DNA of 35,664 nt from Deltaproteobacteria bacterium (GTDB lineage Bacteria > Myxococcota > SpSt-1050). This document shows, one piece after another, positions 1 through 8,766 of the stretch. The notes under the pieces were generated by a model. That model was given only the letters and a program-made list of their open reading frames with translations, was not told where the DNA came from and made no database searches. Every line of letters starts with the position of its first letter. Position 1 is the first letter of the stretch. A program made the translations under genes and the position numbers. The stretch lies in the NCBI GenBank assembly GCA_026416535.1, contig JAOAFA010000001.1:1-35664 (forward strand), written 5' to 3'.

Positions 1-19
1 AGATGTGTATGAGAGACAG
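1..19. other. Tn5/Nextera adapter remnant at contig edge
   Basis: The first 19 bases match the Tn5 mosaic-end adapter AGATGTGTATAAGAGACAG at 18 of 19 positions; the only difference is G instead of A at position 11. On the minus strand these bases encode LSLIHI, which is attached exactly where the third repeat of the VWA protein stops. This is library sequence left on a contig end, not genome, so nothing biological should be read from these bases. Confidence 0.93.
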
Positions 20-784
20 CCCCTCATCAACGTGTCCATCACAATTATTATCCTTGTTATCACAGATCTCATAAGGCAGGGGTTCATTAATTCTTACACA
101 TGTTAGAACCTCATTAACACATTTCATTCTCCCCTCCGCACAAATTCCCTTTTCACCAGTACTACACGGAGCATTCGTATCTATACAGCAAGGTTTAGCA
201 TCACACTTACTCCAAACACCGTTTATACAACTCTGTTTACCTTGATGCCCACAGAAGTTTGTACAATCCCTGTCCGGAATATCATTGTCGATCTTTGAAT
301 CACAGTCATTATCAAATCCATCACATATTTCAGTACTAGGCTGTTTGATCTGAACACATGTGAGTACATCATTAACACATTGCATCTTTCCCTCAGCACA
401 GACACCTGGTTTTCCTGTATTACACGGTTCGTTTGTTGGTGTGCAACAGGGTGCAGCGTTGCACTTTGTCCAATTGCCATAGACACAGCTCTGTGTCCCC
501 TGATTCCCACATGAGTTTGTACAGACCTTTGGCGCAATTCCATTATCTATATAACCATCGCAATTATCGTCTAAAAGATTGCATTCCTCATTCTTTGGGA
601 AATTCACCTGCACACAGGTCAGTTTACCATTCACACACCTCATTTTACCTACTCCACATATCCCTTGAAGTCCTGTGTTGCAGGTATCATTTGTATCCAC
701 ACAACAGGATGTAGGAGCAGTACAGTTCCTCCACTGACCATTTATACAGGATTCATAACCTGAACCGCAATCACTATAACAGAC
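20..784 (-). repeat. Three tandem MopE-type coding repeats
   Basis: Three units of about 250 bp encode the Cys-rich repeats: roughly 530-784, 272-529 and 20-271. Shared landmarks in order are a CxxxCGxQG-like start, CCxxTNxxC, GxCxxGxMxCVN, LTCV and CDxxDNxCDG. The third unit is complete, or nearly so, where the adapter begins, so more units may exist beyond the window. Confidence 0.85.
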
Positions 785-1429
785 CCTCTTGGTCGCAAGG
801 GTAACAATTATATCGAGAGCCGCCTGCAACTGCTGTTGATTATCTGCCTGATAATAACTCCCTGTGCCACCTGCATTAGCCATGTTGTTAAGTACACCCG
901 CGTCTATTCCACTTCCAAATCCGATTACAAAGACCTTCACACCAGACGCATATAAGGCTCCAGCCGCCGCAATAGAATATCCGGGGTCCCCTGTATCACA
1001 ATTTGGCATCCCATCGGTTATAAGTATCACAAAGTTAAGCCTCGTCGGGTCGTGTATCCCATTATAATTGTTTACCGCCACAAGGGTTCTTCCTATGGGG
1101 GTGCTACCACCCGGGCTTGTGCTGTTTAAGGTGTTCATAATGGTGTTTGCTGTATTATCTCCACAAGGCACGTTGATTATTCCAGCCCCACAACTTGTGC
1201 TCCAAGGAAATAGAGAGAGACCCCATCTAGCCTGCGAACCATAGGTATTCATAAGGTACTGAATGGCATTTTTTGCCTGATTCCACTTATTATTGTCGTT
1301 CATTGACCCAGATCGGTCTAGGACAATTAGTATGTTGGGATTACTGCACTCCTGCGAATATACCATCTGACTAAATAGGGATATTCCCACTGCCGTAGAA
1401 ATAATTAGAAATATCTTAAAGGCTTTCAT
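20..1429 (-). CDS. Secreted VWA-domain protein with MopE-type Cys repeats, 3'-truncated
   Basis: Exported surface or periplasmic protein; its C-terminus is lost at the contig edge. About 470 genuine residues remain. The ATG at 1429 follows an AAGGAGG ribosome site at 1437-1443 with 7 nt spacing. Residues 1-25 are a signal peptide. The von Willebrand factor A domain covers about 32-210, with a MIDAS motif DRSGS (38-42), GGSTPIG (108-113) and LITDGMPNC (136-144), so metal-dependent ligand binding is likely. Three Cys-rich repeats of about 85 residues follow (216-470). Each ends in a Ca/Cu-binding-like motif: CNLLDDNCDGYID, CDGFDNDCDSKID, CDNKDNNCDGHVD. MopE-type motifs are common in surface proteins of deltaproteobacteria and Myxococcota. 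The gene starts 15 bp after the Ig/NHL lipoprotein and is probably cotranscribed with it. The last six codons of the open frame come from the adapter at 1-19. Confidence 0.9.
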
Positions 1430-1444
1430 GATAAAACCTCCTTC

Positions 1445-4339
1445 TTATTGCTCTAAATCAAGGAGACGAATCCTGTGGTTCTGCGAATCTGCTACAAGGA
1501 TATTCTTTCCGTCAGGTGATACAAAGAGATGCATAGGTGTGTTGAATTTTGTTAGATACCCTTGTCCATCAGCAAATCCGTAGGTGTTTGTCCCCGCAAA
1601 TGTATAAACCTGACCACCTGTAATCACCCGAATATTGTAGTTTTGCGTATCGGATACATACAATAGTTCAGTATTACCACTCTTGAAGTATGTAATCCCT
1701 GAGGGAGAATTAAACTGTGCTACCGTTGTTGCTGCACCGTCTTTGTACCCCGCTGTACCTGTCCCCGCAAAGCTTGTAACACTTGCATTTGAAATCTGAA
1801 TTCGCTTTATCTTATTATTATTGGTATCGCACACATACAGATAAGTCCCTGATGAATCAGCTGTTATAGCTGTTGGTCTGTTGAATCTTGCATTCGTACC
1901 TGTTCCATCTGTATCTCCCTGTGTAGAGCCTGCAAATGTTGTGACGGGGAAATTGCCAGTTAGGTGAATTCTTCTAATCCTGTGATTCCCTGCATCTGCA
2001 ACATACAAATAGTTCCCAACTTTAACAATTCCCATAGGCTGGAAGAATGTAGCCGATGAACCTGTAGTATTATCAGCACTACCTATTGCACCTGTCCCTG
2101 CTACAAGTGATGTTGTACCTGATGCATCTGCCCTCCTTATTCGGTTATTGCCCGTATCTGCGAAATAGAGATATGTTCCATCCCAGAATAATCCTGTAGG
2201 TGCTGCAAGTTGAGCCGATGTTGTAGCCCCTTCGGCATATCCATAGGCCCCACTCCCTATGACTAAGGTATTCCTCCCTGTTGAATCCAACCTTTTTATT
2301 CTACTGCTCCCTGTATCAGCTACATAGACATTCAAAGCATTGTCTATCACAAAAACTCCGGAGGGCGACTTAAATTGTGCAGGTTGACCAATGGTAGAAC
2401 CATCTCCCCAACTTGAACCTGCAAATGTAGAGACTATGGGGAATAAGTATACCTTTGCATCAGCGAATTTCGTATTATCTGCCTGTGAAGTGGCTCTCAC
2501 CGTTACCACTACTTTATCAAAGATTCTATTTGGAGCTGTATAATTACCAGATGCATTGACAGATCCATAAGCTGCACCCTCCACGACGGAGTATGTAACA
2601 TTTGTGTTATTGGTATTGTACACACTGGCAGTAAACAACTTTGATTCTCTAAGAGCAAGCTTAGCTTCTGCAGGTGTTATAGAGACCTGAATAGGCGGTG
2701 CAATCACAACCTGTGCCCCTCCAGATTTTGTTGGATCAGCCTTTGAGGTTGCAATTATTGAGACTATGTTCGGGTTTGGTACATTAGCAGGTGCCGTATA
2801 AAGACCTGTCTGTGTTATTGTGCCATTTGAGGCGCCTCCGTAGACCGACCATGTAACCTCCTGATTACTCGTGTTCTTCACCGTAGCTGTAAATTGCTGA
2901 GTCTTTGTTACATTCACGTAGACAAAATTGGGCGAGACTTCAACTTCAATCGGCTTTGCCACAGTTACAGTAGCAGTATCGTAAGCTGAGGGATCAAAAT
3001 TAGAAGTCGCCTTAATAGTGACATCTGGCGGGTTTGGAACACTATCAGGCGCTGTATAATATCCATCCTGCTCAATGGTTCCATTTTGGTTGCCACCCAG
3101 AACCTCCCATTTCACTGACGGATCCTCATCAGCATTTTCCACAGTAACACTAAACTTAAAAGATGTCCCCGCATTCACTGTCTGATTCTTAGGGGATACA
3201 GTCACCTTTACAGGTGGAACTATAAGAACTGGTGCTATTCCAAACGCAGACGTATCCTCCTTGCTGGTTGCCCTGATTACTATCTGTGCTGGATTAGGTA
3301 CACTCTGAGGAGCCGTATACAGACCATTGTTGGAGATAGTCCCTAGTGAGCCATCTCCAGGGTCATTTTCTATTGACCATATAACCTCATTAGTAATGTG
3401 AGCATTCTTTACAAGGGCTACAAATTGTTTCGTCCTCCCCACATTTACAATAGCGGATGACGGCATAATATTTACCTCTATTGGCAGTGCCACTGTAACA
3501 ATTGCCGTATCATATTTCGAGGGATCTACAACACTCGTGGCTTTTATCTGTACCTCTTCGGGATTCGGGACATCCGGAGGCGCAGTGTATAGCCCTGTAT
3601 TGTCAATGGTACCGTTTTGAGGGCCACCAATCACCTCCCACAAAACAGTCGTGTTATTTGTATTCTCAACAAGAGCTGTAAATTGCTGGGTCATATTATT
3701 ATGAACAACTGCAGTCTTAGGAGACACCGTAACTTTAACAGCTGGTAGAATAAATACTGAGGCATCAGCATACACTGAACTGTCCTCGACACATCTAACC
3801 CTCACAGTAACATTTGGGTTATTAGCAGGCTGTTCAGGTGGCGCCTTGTAGAGCCCTGTATCATCAATTGTACCTAAACTCCCGTCCCCAGGGTCACCAA
3901 CTATTTCAAAAGTAACATCAGTAGTAACCTTGGAATTATATACGTAAGCCTCAAATTTCTGCTTACCCACATTCGCCTGAAGAGTTACACTCTCAGGATA
4001 TATCTCAACATACAACTGATTAATGACAGCATCTCTTGATACGTCTGTGCCGCCATCTACGAAATCGACATCAGGTATATCAACATCAGCCTCTATATCC
4101 TCGACTGGTTCCCCATCTTTATCTACGTCCCTCCTATCGATATCCCTTGCGGCATCTTTTGAGACATCTGGGACATCCATGCCCGCATCTCTCTTTATTT
4201 CTATATCCGAAAGCTTTATATCTCTTCCAAGTCCTACATCATCATAGGGCCCATTTCCATTAGAAGTAGCAGAATCCCCACATCCAACAAAAAACACTAC
4301 AGCTAATAAAGGTATAAAAACCAACTTGCATTGTTCCAT
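1445..4339 (-). CDS. Surface lipoprotein: Asp-rich linker, six Ig-like repeats, six NHL repeats
   Basis: Predicted lipoprotein of 964 residues. The ATG at 4339 has GGAGG at 4347-4351 (7 nt spacing). An upstream in-frame start at 4393 is unlikely because it falls inside the promoter. Residues 1-20 form a lipoprotein signal with lipobox FVGC and Cys20 as the lipidated residue. An acidic, Asp-rich linker (33-103) follows; such linkers are typical of surface lipoproteins in Myxococcota-like bacteria. Six Ig-like (BIG-type) repeats of about 87 residues lie at 109-633, with recurring QFTAxVxN, GLYTAP and VPNP motifs. Six NHL repeats (634-964), with motifs such as YVADTxNxRIRR and FNxPxG, should form a six-bladed beta-propeller. 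Inferred role: a cell-surface binding or adhesion protein with the propeller held away from the membrane. It is the first gene of an operon with the VWA protein. Its ligand is unknown. Confidence 0.93.
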   Translation of the reverse strand: MEQCKLVFIPLLAVVFFVGCGDSATSNGNGPYDDVGLGRDIKLSDIEIKRDAGMDVPDVSKDAARDIDRRDVDKDGEPVEDIEADVDIPDVDFVDGGTDVSRDAVINQLYVEIYPESVTLQANVGKQKFEAYVYNSKVTTDVTFEIVGDPGDGSLGTIDDTGLYKAPPEQPANNPNVTVRVRCVEDSSVYADASVFILPAVKVTVSPKTAVVHNNMTQQFTALVENTNNTTVLWEVIGGPQNGTIDNTGLYTAPPDVPNPEEVQIKATSVVDPSKYDTAIVTVALPIEVNIMPSSAIVNVGRTKQFVALVKNAHITNEVIWSIENDPGDGSLGTISNNGLYTAPQSVPNPAQIVIRATSKEDTSAFGIAPVLIVPPVKVTVSPKNQTVNAGTSFKFSVTVENADEDPSVKWEVLGGNQNGTIEQDGYYTAPDSVPNPPDVTIKATSNFDPSAYDTATVTVAKPIEVEVSPNFVYVNVTKTQQFTATVKNTSNQEVTWSVYGGASNGTITQTGLYTAPANVPNPNIVSIIATSKADPTKSGGAQVVIAPPIQVSITPAEAKLALRESKLFTASVYNTNNTNVTYSVVEGAAYGSVNASGNYTAPNRIFDKVVVTVRATSQADNTKFADAKVYLFPIVSTFAGSSWGDGSTIGQPAQFKSPSGVFVIDNALNVYVADTGSSRIKRLDSTGRNTLVIGSGAYGYAEGATTSAQLAAPTGLFWDGTYLYFADTGNNRIRRADASGTTSLVAGTGAIGSADNTTGSSATFFQPMGIVKVGNYLYVADAGNHRIRRIHLTGNFPVTTFAGSTQGDTDGTGTNARFNRPTAITADSSGTYLYVCDTNNNKIKRIQISNASVTSFAGTGTAGYKDGAATTVAQFNSPSGITYFKSGNTELLYVSDTQNYNIRVITGGQVYTFAGTNTYGFADGQGYLTKFNTPMHLFVSPDGKNILVADSQNHRIRLLDLEQ
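1448..2440 (-). repeat. Six NHL propeller repeats (coding)
   Basis: Six units of about 50-60 codons carry the repeating pattern FxxPxG, YVADxxNxRIRR, TFAGT-GxxGxxDG. Six is a complete propeller for NHL proteins, so the domain looks intact and not truncated. Confidence 0.85.
2441..4015 (-). repeat. Six Ig-like domain repeats (coding)
   Basis: Six tandem units of about 260 bp encode the Ig-like domains of the lipoprotein. They are clear at protein level (NGTIxxTGLYTAPxxVPNP) and diverged at DNA level, which suggests old duplications rather than a recent expansion. Confidence 0.85.
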
Positions 4340-4364
4340 ACCTAAACCTCCGTTACATAAAATC

Positions 4365-4393
4365 ATTATACAAAACATACAAATTAAAATCAA
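4365..4393 (-). promoter_or_regulatory. Sigma70-like promoter of the lipoprotein/VWA operon
   Basis: On the minus strand a -35 TTGATT (4388-4393), a 17 bp spacer and a perfect -10 TATAAT (4365-4370) lie upstream of the lipoprotein start at 4339. Transcription should begin near 4358, giving a short leader that contains the GGAGG site. Confidence 0.75.
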
Positions 4394-4403
4394 CCAAATA
4401 AGG

Positions 4404-4451
4404 TTTTTACCCTAAACGAGTTGCACTTTTTGCAACGTGTCGAGGTAAAAA
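4404..4451. repeat. Nested inverted repeat upstream of the lipoprotein promoter
   Basis: Outer arms TTTTTACC (4404-4411) and GGTAAAAA (4444-4451) enclose inner arms GTTGCA (4420-4425) and TGCAAC (4431-4436). Both pairs are perfect. The element lies directly upstream of the -35 box at 4388-4393, a place where activators or repressors often bind. It has no T-tract, so it is not a typical terminator. Confidence 0.5.
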
Positions 4452-4889
4452 TGTGTTGAAATATAAGTAAAATAAAGCATCTTGTAGGTGCCTCTAAAAA
4501 ATCCCCCACCTTTTGGGAATAATACACTCTTCTTCTCTTTCACTCATTCTCCTCATTCATATGCCAGCATATTCATCCTCAAAGACAAAATACCAACACA
4601 TTACCCTTCCCAGTGTGGAATGAACCAATGTGCAAATTAATTAACCCTTTCTACTTAGTTGCAAAAAGGATATTCGCTCTTATAGACATCAACCCAAAGA
4701 CACCTATCATCCAAAAGAATACTTTAAGGCAAGTAAAATGAATTAAGAGTAGAGGTATGTGTGAAATTTAATGTTCGGGGATAAATCAGGCAAAAAATAT
4801 ATCGCCAAGAAAACAAAAAGATGGCCAAAAAAATGGGGATATCTTCTGAATTATATTTTTTTACACCGCAAAACGCCCAAAGATAACCC
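4452..4889. other. Intergenic region between divergent operons, no gene seen
   Basis: This 438-base AT-rich stretch separates the minus-strand lipoprotein operon from the plus-strand TolC operon. No ORF with a ribosome site, no tRNA and no clear terminator was found in it. Confidence 0.6.
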
Positions 4890-4918
4890 TTGTTAAACAA
4901 CTCCTCAAATGGTATATA
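4890..4918 (+). promoter_or_regulatory. Putative promoter of the TolC operon, near-leaderless
   Basis: TTGTTA (4890-4895), a 17 bp spacer and TATATA (4913-4918) precede the ATG at 4925 by only 6 nt. Initiation about 7 nt after the -10 box would place the transcript start on or near the start codon. No Shine-Dalgarno sequence is visible before this ATG. Confidence 0.5.
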
Positions 4919-4924
4919 AACTCT

Positions 4925-6298
4925 ATGAACACTCTGTTAAAATTCATTACAACCTTTTTACTTTTAACGGTCACAACAGGATTAGCAATCTCTCAGGACA
5001 ACCCGACCCACATAAGGATAATAACATTTCACGAAGCAATTATGCTTGGACTTAATAACTCATACTCTCTTGAGATTCAAAACGAAAAGATTAGACAATC
5101 GCAACTACTCCAAAAAAAAGCCCTTGCCTCTTTACTTCCACAAATAACCGCTCAAGGAACATATACAAGATATGAAAAAGATGCGGAGATAAGACTTCCG
5201 GATCTAAGTTCCCTTGAGATTACAAACGAATACCCTTACATAAAATTTTCAAAGTACAACACATATATAATTCAAAAAGAAAATTCGTTTGGGGCTCTCG
5301 TAAATCTTAATATGCCGATAGTCAATATTCCAGCACATCTCACATATAAAAATTCCAAGGATTCCATTAGGATTAGTGAACTAAACAAGGAGAGTCAAAA
5401 ATCTGAGCTCATTTACAATATTGCGCTCTCCTACCTAAATGCAATAGGAATAAAGAAAAGTATGAGAATCATAAAAAATTCCATAGAACTTTCAAGGTCT
5501 CACCTCAAAATAGTTGAAACCAAACTTAAAAACGGTGAGGCAAATGAACTATCATTAATAAAGGCAAATCTCGATCTTGAGAGAGCCAACAATGATCTCG
5601 AAAAAGCGAGAAAGGCATACAATATCGCTCTGGAGAGTCTCTCACTTCTACTGAACACAAACAACGATTTTGATATAGAAGAGAATGTTATCTTGGATTA
5701 TGATATCAAGGAAGATGTAGATGCATTATATCAAAAGGCACTAAGAAATAGAATAGACCTCCTTATTTTAAAGGAAAATCATAAAATGATTGAAAGAGAA
5801 ATAAACATAACTAAATCAAAGTTTCTTCCAACACTCAATCTAAATGCCACTTACAGATATTCTGACATGACCAGTTTTTTAGAGGACGAGACACAGTGGT
5901 TTATCATGCTTTCGGCAAATTTAAATCTCTATGATGGCGGACTTAGGTATATAGAATTAAAAGAGAAGAATTCAAAATTAAGAGAAAATACCCTCCTTAT
6001 GCAACAATTAGTTGAGTCAATAAAGTCTCAGATAAAGCAAAGCCTTGAAGAAATTAGCATGTGCAAAAAGAGTGTCACTTCGCTTGAAAAACAACTCGAA
6101 CTCGCAAAAATGTCCTACGAGCTATCATTAAAAAGTTATAACGTAGGTATTATTCCCCAATCAGACCTAATAGACTCTGAGATAGCAGTAACTACTGCTG
6201 AAATTCTTTTGGAAAAAGAGAGAAACGACTGTGCCATTAATTATATAAAATTACTTAAAAACACTGGAGAGATCAATCTTCTTACTATGGGGAAATAA
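4925..6298 (+). CDS. TolC-family outer membrane efflux protein
   Basis: Outer membrane channel component of a type I secretion or RND-type efflux system, 457 residues, typical for the family. Residues 1-24 are a signal peptide ending near AIS-QDN. The rest has the long amphipathic helices and two related halves of OEP domains: an N-terminal half beginning with the EAIMLGLNNSYSLEIQNEKI helix (about 38-57), and a second half after about residue 265 with KSKFLPTLNLNATYRYSD and LNLYDGG, a classic OEP strand motif. It is followed 2 bp later by a small lipoprotein and then hemW. No membrane-fusion protein or pump gene is nearby, so its partner and substrate are unknown. The start has no Shine-Dalgarno sequence and sits just after a promoter. 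Confidence 0.92.
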   Translation: MNTLLKFITTFLLLTVTTGLAISQDNPTHIRIITFHEAIMLGLNNSYSLEIQNEKIRQSQLLQKKALASLLPQITAQGTYTRYEKDAEIRLPDLSSLEITNEYPYIKFSKYNTYIIQKENSFGALVNLNMPIVNIPAHLTYKNSKDSIRISELNKESQKSELIYNIALSYLNAIGIKKSMRIIKNSIELSRSHLKIVETKLKNGEANELSLIKANLDLERANNDLEKARKAYNIALESLSLLLNTNNDFDIEENVILDYDIKEDVDALYQKALRNRIDLLILKENHKMIEREINITKSKFLPTLNLNATYRYSDMTSFLEDETQWFIMLSANLNLYDGGLRYIELKEKNSKLRENTLLMQQLVESIKSQIKQSLEEISMCKKSVTSLEKQLELAKMSYELSLKSYNVGIIPQSDLIDSEIAVTTAEILLEKERNDCAINYIKLLKNTGEINLLTMGK

Positions 6299-6300
6299 TA

Positions 6301-6891
6301 ATGAAAAGAGTTCTAATCCTTATTTCTTTACTATCTATTTATTATGGCTGCCATAAGAGTATACCCACCATCAACAGACAATCTGATGAAATTATGAGAT
6401 ATTTCCCTATCAAAAAGGGGTACTCTTGGAGTTATCTTCTAACATCTCTTCAAGATAACACCACATCAGTTTTAAAGACAACTATTGAGGATATAAACAA
6501 CAATGAAGTAAAAATAAATTCAAATGGGAGTATTTTCTATTATGTAATAAAAGATGATGGGATAATGAAGAAGGCAGCAAACTACTATATACTAAAACAA
6601 CCTATAAAGAAAGGATCTTACTGGGAATTCAAGACGGACGATATAGAAGGAAAAATAACTATAGCGGACATCATCCCGTCAAAAGAAGTAAGAGGCAAAG
6701 AATATAAAAATTGTTTAATTACAGAAGAAATAGTTAAGGGTCAGAATCTTCTACTTAGGACATATTATGCTGAAGATGTGGGACCAATAATAATAGAGCA
6801 ATACTTACTCGCTTCACAACCAGTACCTGTACTAAGGGCTGAGTTACTCGGATATTCATTTGATGAATCTTTGAGAGATCAGACAGAGTGA
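6301..6891 (+). CDS. Small predicted lipoprotein, unknown function
   Basis: Predicted lipoprotein of 196 residues. The N-terminus has a Lys-Arg start, a hydrophobic stretch and a lipobox YYGC with Cys17 as the modified residue. The mature part looks like a beta-rich domain, with aromatic motifs YFPIKKGYSWSY (about 34-45) and KQPIKKGSYWEFK. Two such segments suggest an internal duplication of a strand pattern. Proteins with a YFP-x-G-x-W-Y start are common as unannotated lipoproteins in deltaproteobacteria-like genomes. It follows the TolC-like gene by 2 bp with a GGGGA ribosome site, and its stop overlaps the hemW start by 4 bp (GTGA). Its job may relate to envelope traffic, but no function is recognised. 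Confidence 0.8.
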   Translation: MKRVLILISLLSIYYGCHKSIPTINRQSDEIMRYFPIKKGYSWSYLLTSLQDNTTSVLKTTIEDINNNEVKINSNGSIFYYVIKDDGIMKKAANYYILKQPIKKGSYWEFKTDDIEGKITIADIIPSKEVRGKEYKNCLITEEIVKGQNLLLRTYYAEDVGPIIIEQYLLASQPVPVLRAELLGYSFDESLRDQTE

Positions 6892-8036
6892 AAGAGATAA
6901 AATCCATTTATATTCACATACCGTTTTGCAAGGAAAAATGTGTATATTGCGACTTCTATTCGGAAAAGATCAACGAAAACTTTAGATTCATAGACGAATA
7001 TCTATACGCTTTAAAACTAGAATTATTACATTACAAGGAATATCTCAGTCCTTTAGTTGACACCATCTATATAGGTGGAGGAACTCCATCTCTGCTTTCT
7101 ACTACTCAGATACGCTATCTCCTTGAATTTATTAAGGCACAGATTGAATTTGAGAGGAGTTACGAATTTACTTTTGAGATGAACCCTGAGTCTGTTGACA
7201 TCAATAAACTAAAGTTGATTTATGACTTTGGTGTAAACAGGGTAAGTCTCGGTATTCAAAGCCTAAACAATACTGTTTTGAAGAGACTCAACAGAATTCA
7301 TAATAAAACAACTGCAATTAAATCCATAGATAAGATAATAGGCTCCAACTTCACAAATGTTGGGGTCGACTTTTTATTAGGGGTTGTCAAGGGTAGTACG
7401 ACAATCATAAAGGACATAGAGGCGATCTTATCTCAATTCGATATCAAACACATATCTACCTACATCATTACACTAAATAAGGAGAGGAAGAGAGAGATAC
7501 ATCCTTCAATAGCCAACATAGGGGAAGACGAAGTTGTTAGAGAATATGTGGACATCCATAGATTCTTGTCAGAGAGGGGATTTTTACACTATGAAATATC
7601 TAATTATGCCAAAAAGCAATTTGAGTCACGGCATAATATTAACTACTGGGAGAACGGATATTATATAGGTCTTGGGGCATCTGCAGCAGGACACTACATA
7701 AATTATAGAGGCAAAATCATAAGATACAAAAACGTGTCCAATATTCAGGAGTACATAAAAAGCATAAGGTCAGGTAAGCCATCTTTTGAAGAATATGAGG
7801 AGATAGATAGTCTCACAGATGCAAATGAGTATATCATGCTCAGTCTAAGAACTGCCCATGGATTGTCTATTAAAAAAATTAAAAACCTCATAGGTAAAGA
7901 GAGGATAGAGTTATTGATGAATAGGGCCCTAAAACTTCAGAGAGATGGACTTATAAAAATCTCGAAAGGTTCAATCGCCCCTACCTTAAAAGGTTTTATC
8001 TTAAATAATATCATCTCTCGCGAGCTTATGTTCTAA
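6888..8036 (+). CDS. hemW: HemW-type radical SAM protein (heme chaperone-like)
   Basis: Radical SAM protein of the HemN/HemW family, 382 residues, the usual length for HemW. HemW binds heme and is thought to deliver it to client proteins; these proteins are often misannotated as oxygen-independent coproporphyrinogen oxidase. The cluster motif is CKEKCVYCDFY, with Cys14, Cys18 and Cys21 binding the 4Fe-4S cluster. YIGGGTPSLL (about 61-70) and FEMNPESVD follow, and the GLGASAAGHY segment near 260 is typical of the family. A C-terminal HemN domain is present. The GTG start at 6888 overlaps the stop of the preceding lipoprotein. The stop is only 4 bp from the convergent tcdA stop, and the two stop codons form the palindrome TAAACGTTTA. 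Confidence 0.92.
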   Translation: MKEIKSIYIHIPFCKEKCVYCDFYSEKINENFRFIDEYLYALKLELLHYKEYLSPLVDTIYIGGGTPSLLSTTQIRYLLEFIKAQIEFERSYEFTFEMNPESVDINKLKLIYDFGVNRVSLGIQSLNNTVLKRLNRIHNKTTAIKSIDKIIGSNFTNVGVDFLLGVVKGSTTIIKDIEAILSQFDIKHISTYIITLNKERKREIHPSIANIGEDEVVREYVDIHRFLSERGFLHYEISNYAKKQFESRHNINYWENGYYIGLGASAAGHYINYRGKIIRYKNVSNIQEYIKSIRSGKPSFEEYEEIDSLTDANEYIMLSLRTAHGLSIKKIKNLIGKERIELLMNRALKLQRDGLIKISKGSIAPTLKGFILNNIISRELMF

Positions 8037-8040
8037 ACGT

Positions 8041-8766
8041 TTATACTTTTTCTACCAGGAACTTGACTGCTGCATAAGCAGCAAATAGACCAAACGTGGA
8101 CGTAACTATCATACATGACGGTATTATATCACGGATACGACCACGAACGTAATACATAGTAGAGGCCTTTATAATATCCCCTTTTGCATTTTCTTCGGAA
8201 TAAACAATGGGGAAATCATCATATACACACTCTTTTCTCAATAGCCTCCTTACATGTTTTAGGAGACGACATTTTTGACCTTTGTTAATAGTAGAGATTT
8301 TTATCAATGAGGGATCTAATCTTCGAGCAGCTCCCATAACAGATATAAATGGCTGTTTTATTTTAAGGCAATATTTTATCAATTCTACCTTGGGATGAAG
8401 TGAATCAATTGCATCAATTAAAAAGTCGTATTTTCTTTGAAATAGTTGATCAGCTGTATCCATGTGAAAAAAGATCTCTTTCGCCTCTATAACCGCATTA
8501 TTGTTTATTGACATTAACCTCCTTTTTGCTACCTCGACCTTGCTCATCCCAATATTCTCCTCAGTAGCCAATAGATGTCTATTGAAATCCGAGCTCTCTA
8601 ATATATCAAAATCAACAATAGTCAGATTACCTATACCTGTCCTTATCAGCGCCTCTGCTGCCATATATCCAACCGCTCCTAATCCAAAAATCGCAATAGA
8701 GGATTCCCTTATCTTCCTGAACTTATCAACTCCAAATATTAGCTCTACCCTACTAAATCTATCCAC
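8041..8766 (-). CDS. tcdA: tRNA threonylcarbamoyladenosine dehydratase (TcdA/CsdL)
   Basis: E1-like ThiF-fold enzyme that uses ATP to cyclise t6A37 of tRNAs to ct6A. The protein has 241 residues from the GTG at 8766. This start gives the family N-terminus MDRFSRVELIFG and overlaps the tatD stop; a TTG at 8784 is a possible longer start. The nucleotide-binding loop is GLGAVG (28-33), followed by TIVDFDILESSDFNRHLLA, which corresponds to the D-x-D and N-R segment of E1 enzymes. GAARRLDPSLIKIS matches the TcdA-specific segment, and the C-terminus carries VTSTFGLFAA. It is the last gene of the rel-ridA-tatD operon. The SDFNR variant in place of the more usual TNxNR is a small deviation. Confidence 0.9.
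   Translation of the reverse strand: MDRFSRVELIFGVDKFRKIRESSIAIFGLGAVGYMAAEALIRTGIGNLTIVDFDILESSDFNRHLLATEENIGMSKVEVAKRRLMSINNNAVIEAKEIFFHMDTADQLFQRKYDFLIDAIDSLHPKVELIKYCLKIKQPFISVMGAARRLDPSLIKISTINKGQKCRLLKHVRRLLRKECVYDDFPIVYSEENAKGDIIKASTMYYVRGRIRDIIPSCMIVTSTFGLFAAYAAVKFLVEKV

Noticed and set aside
223-714. Overlapping frames of about 90-106 codons within the VWA gene on both strands
   Set aside because: They are out-of-frame or antisense shadows of the MopE-type repeats, which read in one continuous frame from 1429 to 20.
4023-4263. Two plus-strand frames rich in Ser/Ile or His/Leu/Arg
   Set aside because: They are antisense readings of the low-complexity Asp-rich linker of the lipoprotein and have no features of real proteins.
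4340-4393. Longer N-terminus for the Ig/NHL lipoprotein starting at 4393
   Set aside because: It would overlap the TATAAT promoter and the GGAGG site, and would put 18 residues before a normal lipoprotein signal.
8034-8043. Perfect palindrome TAAACGTTTA as a regulatory site or terminator
   Set aside because: It is formed by the two convergent stop codons of hemW and tcdA and has no adjacent stem or T-run; chance is the simplest explanation.
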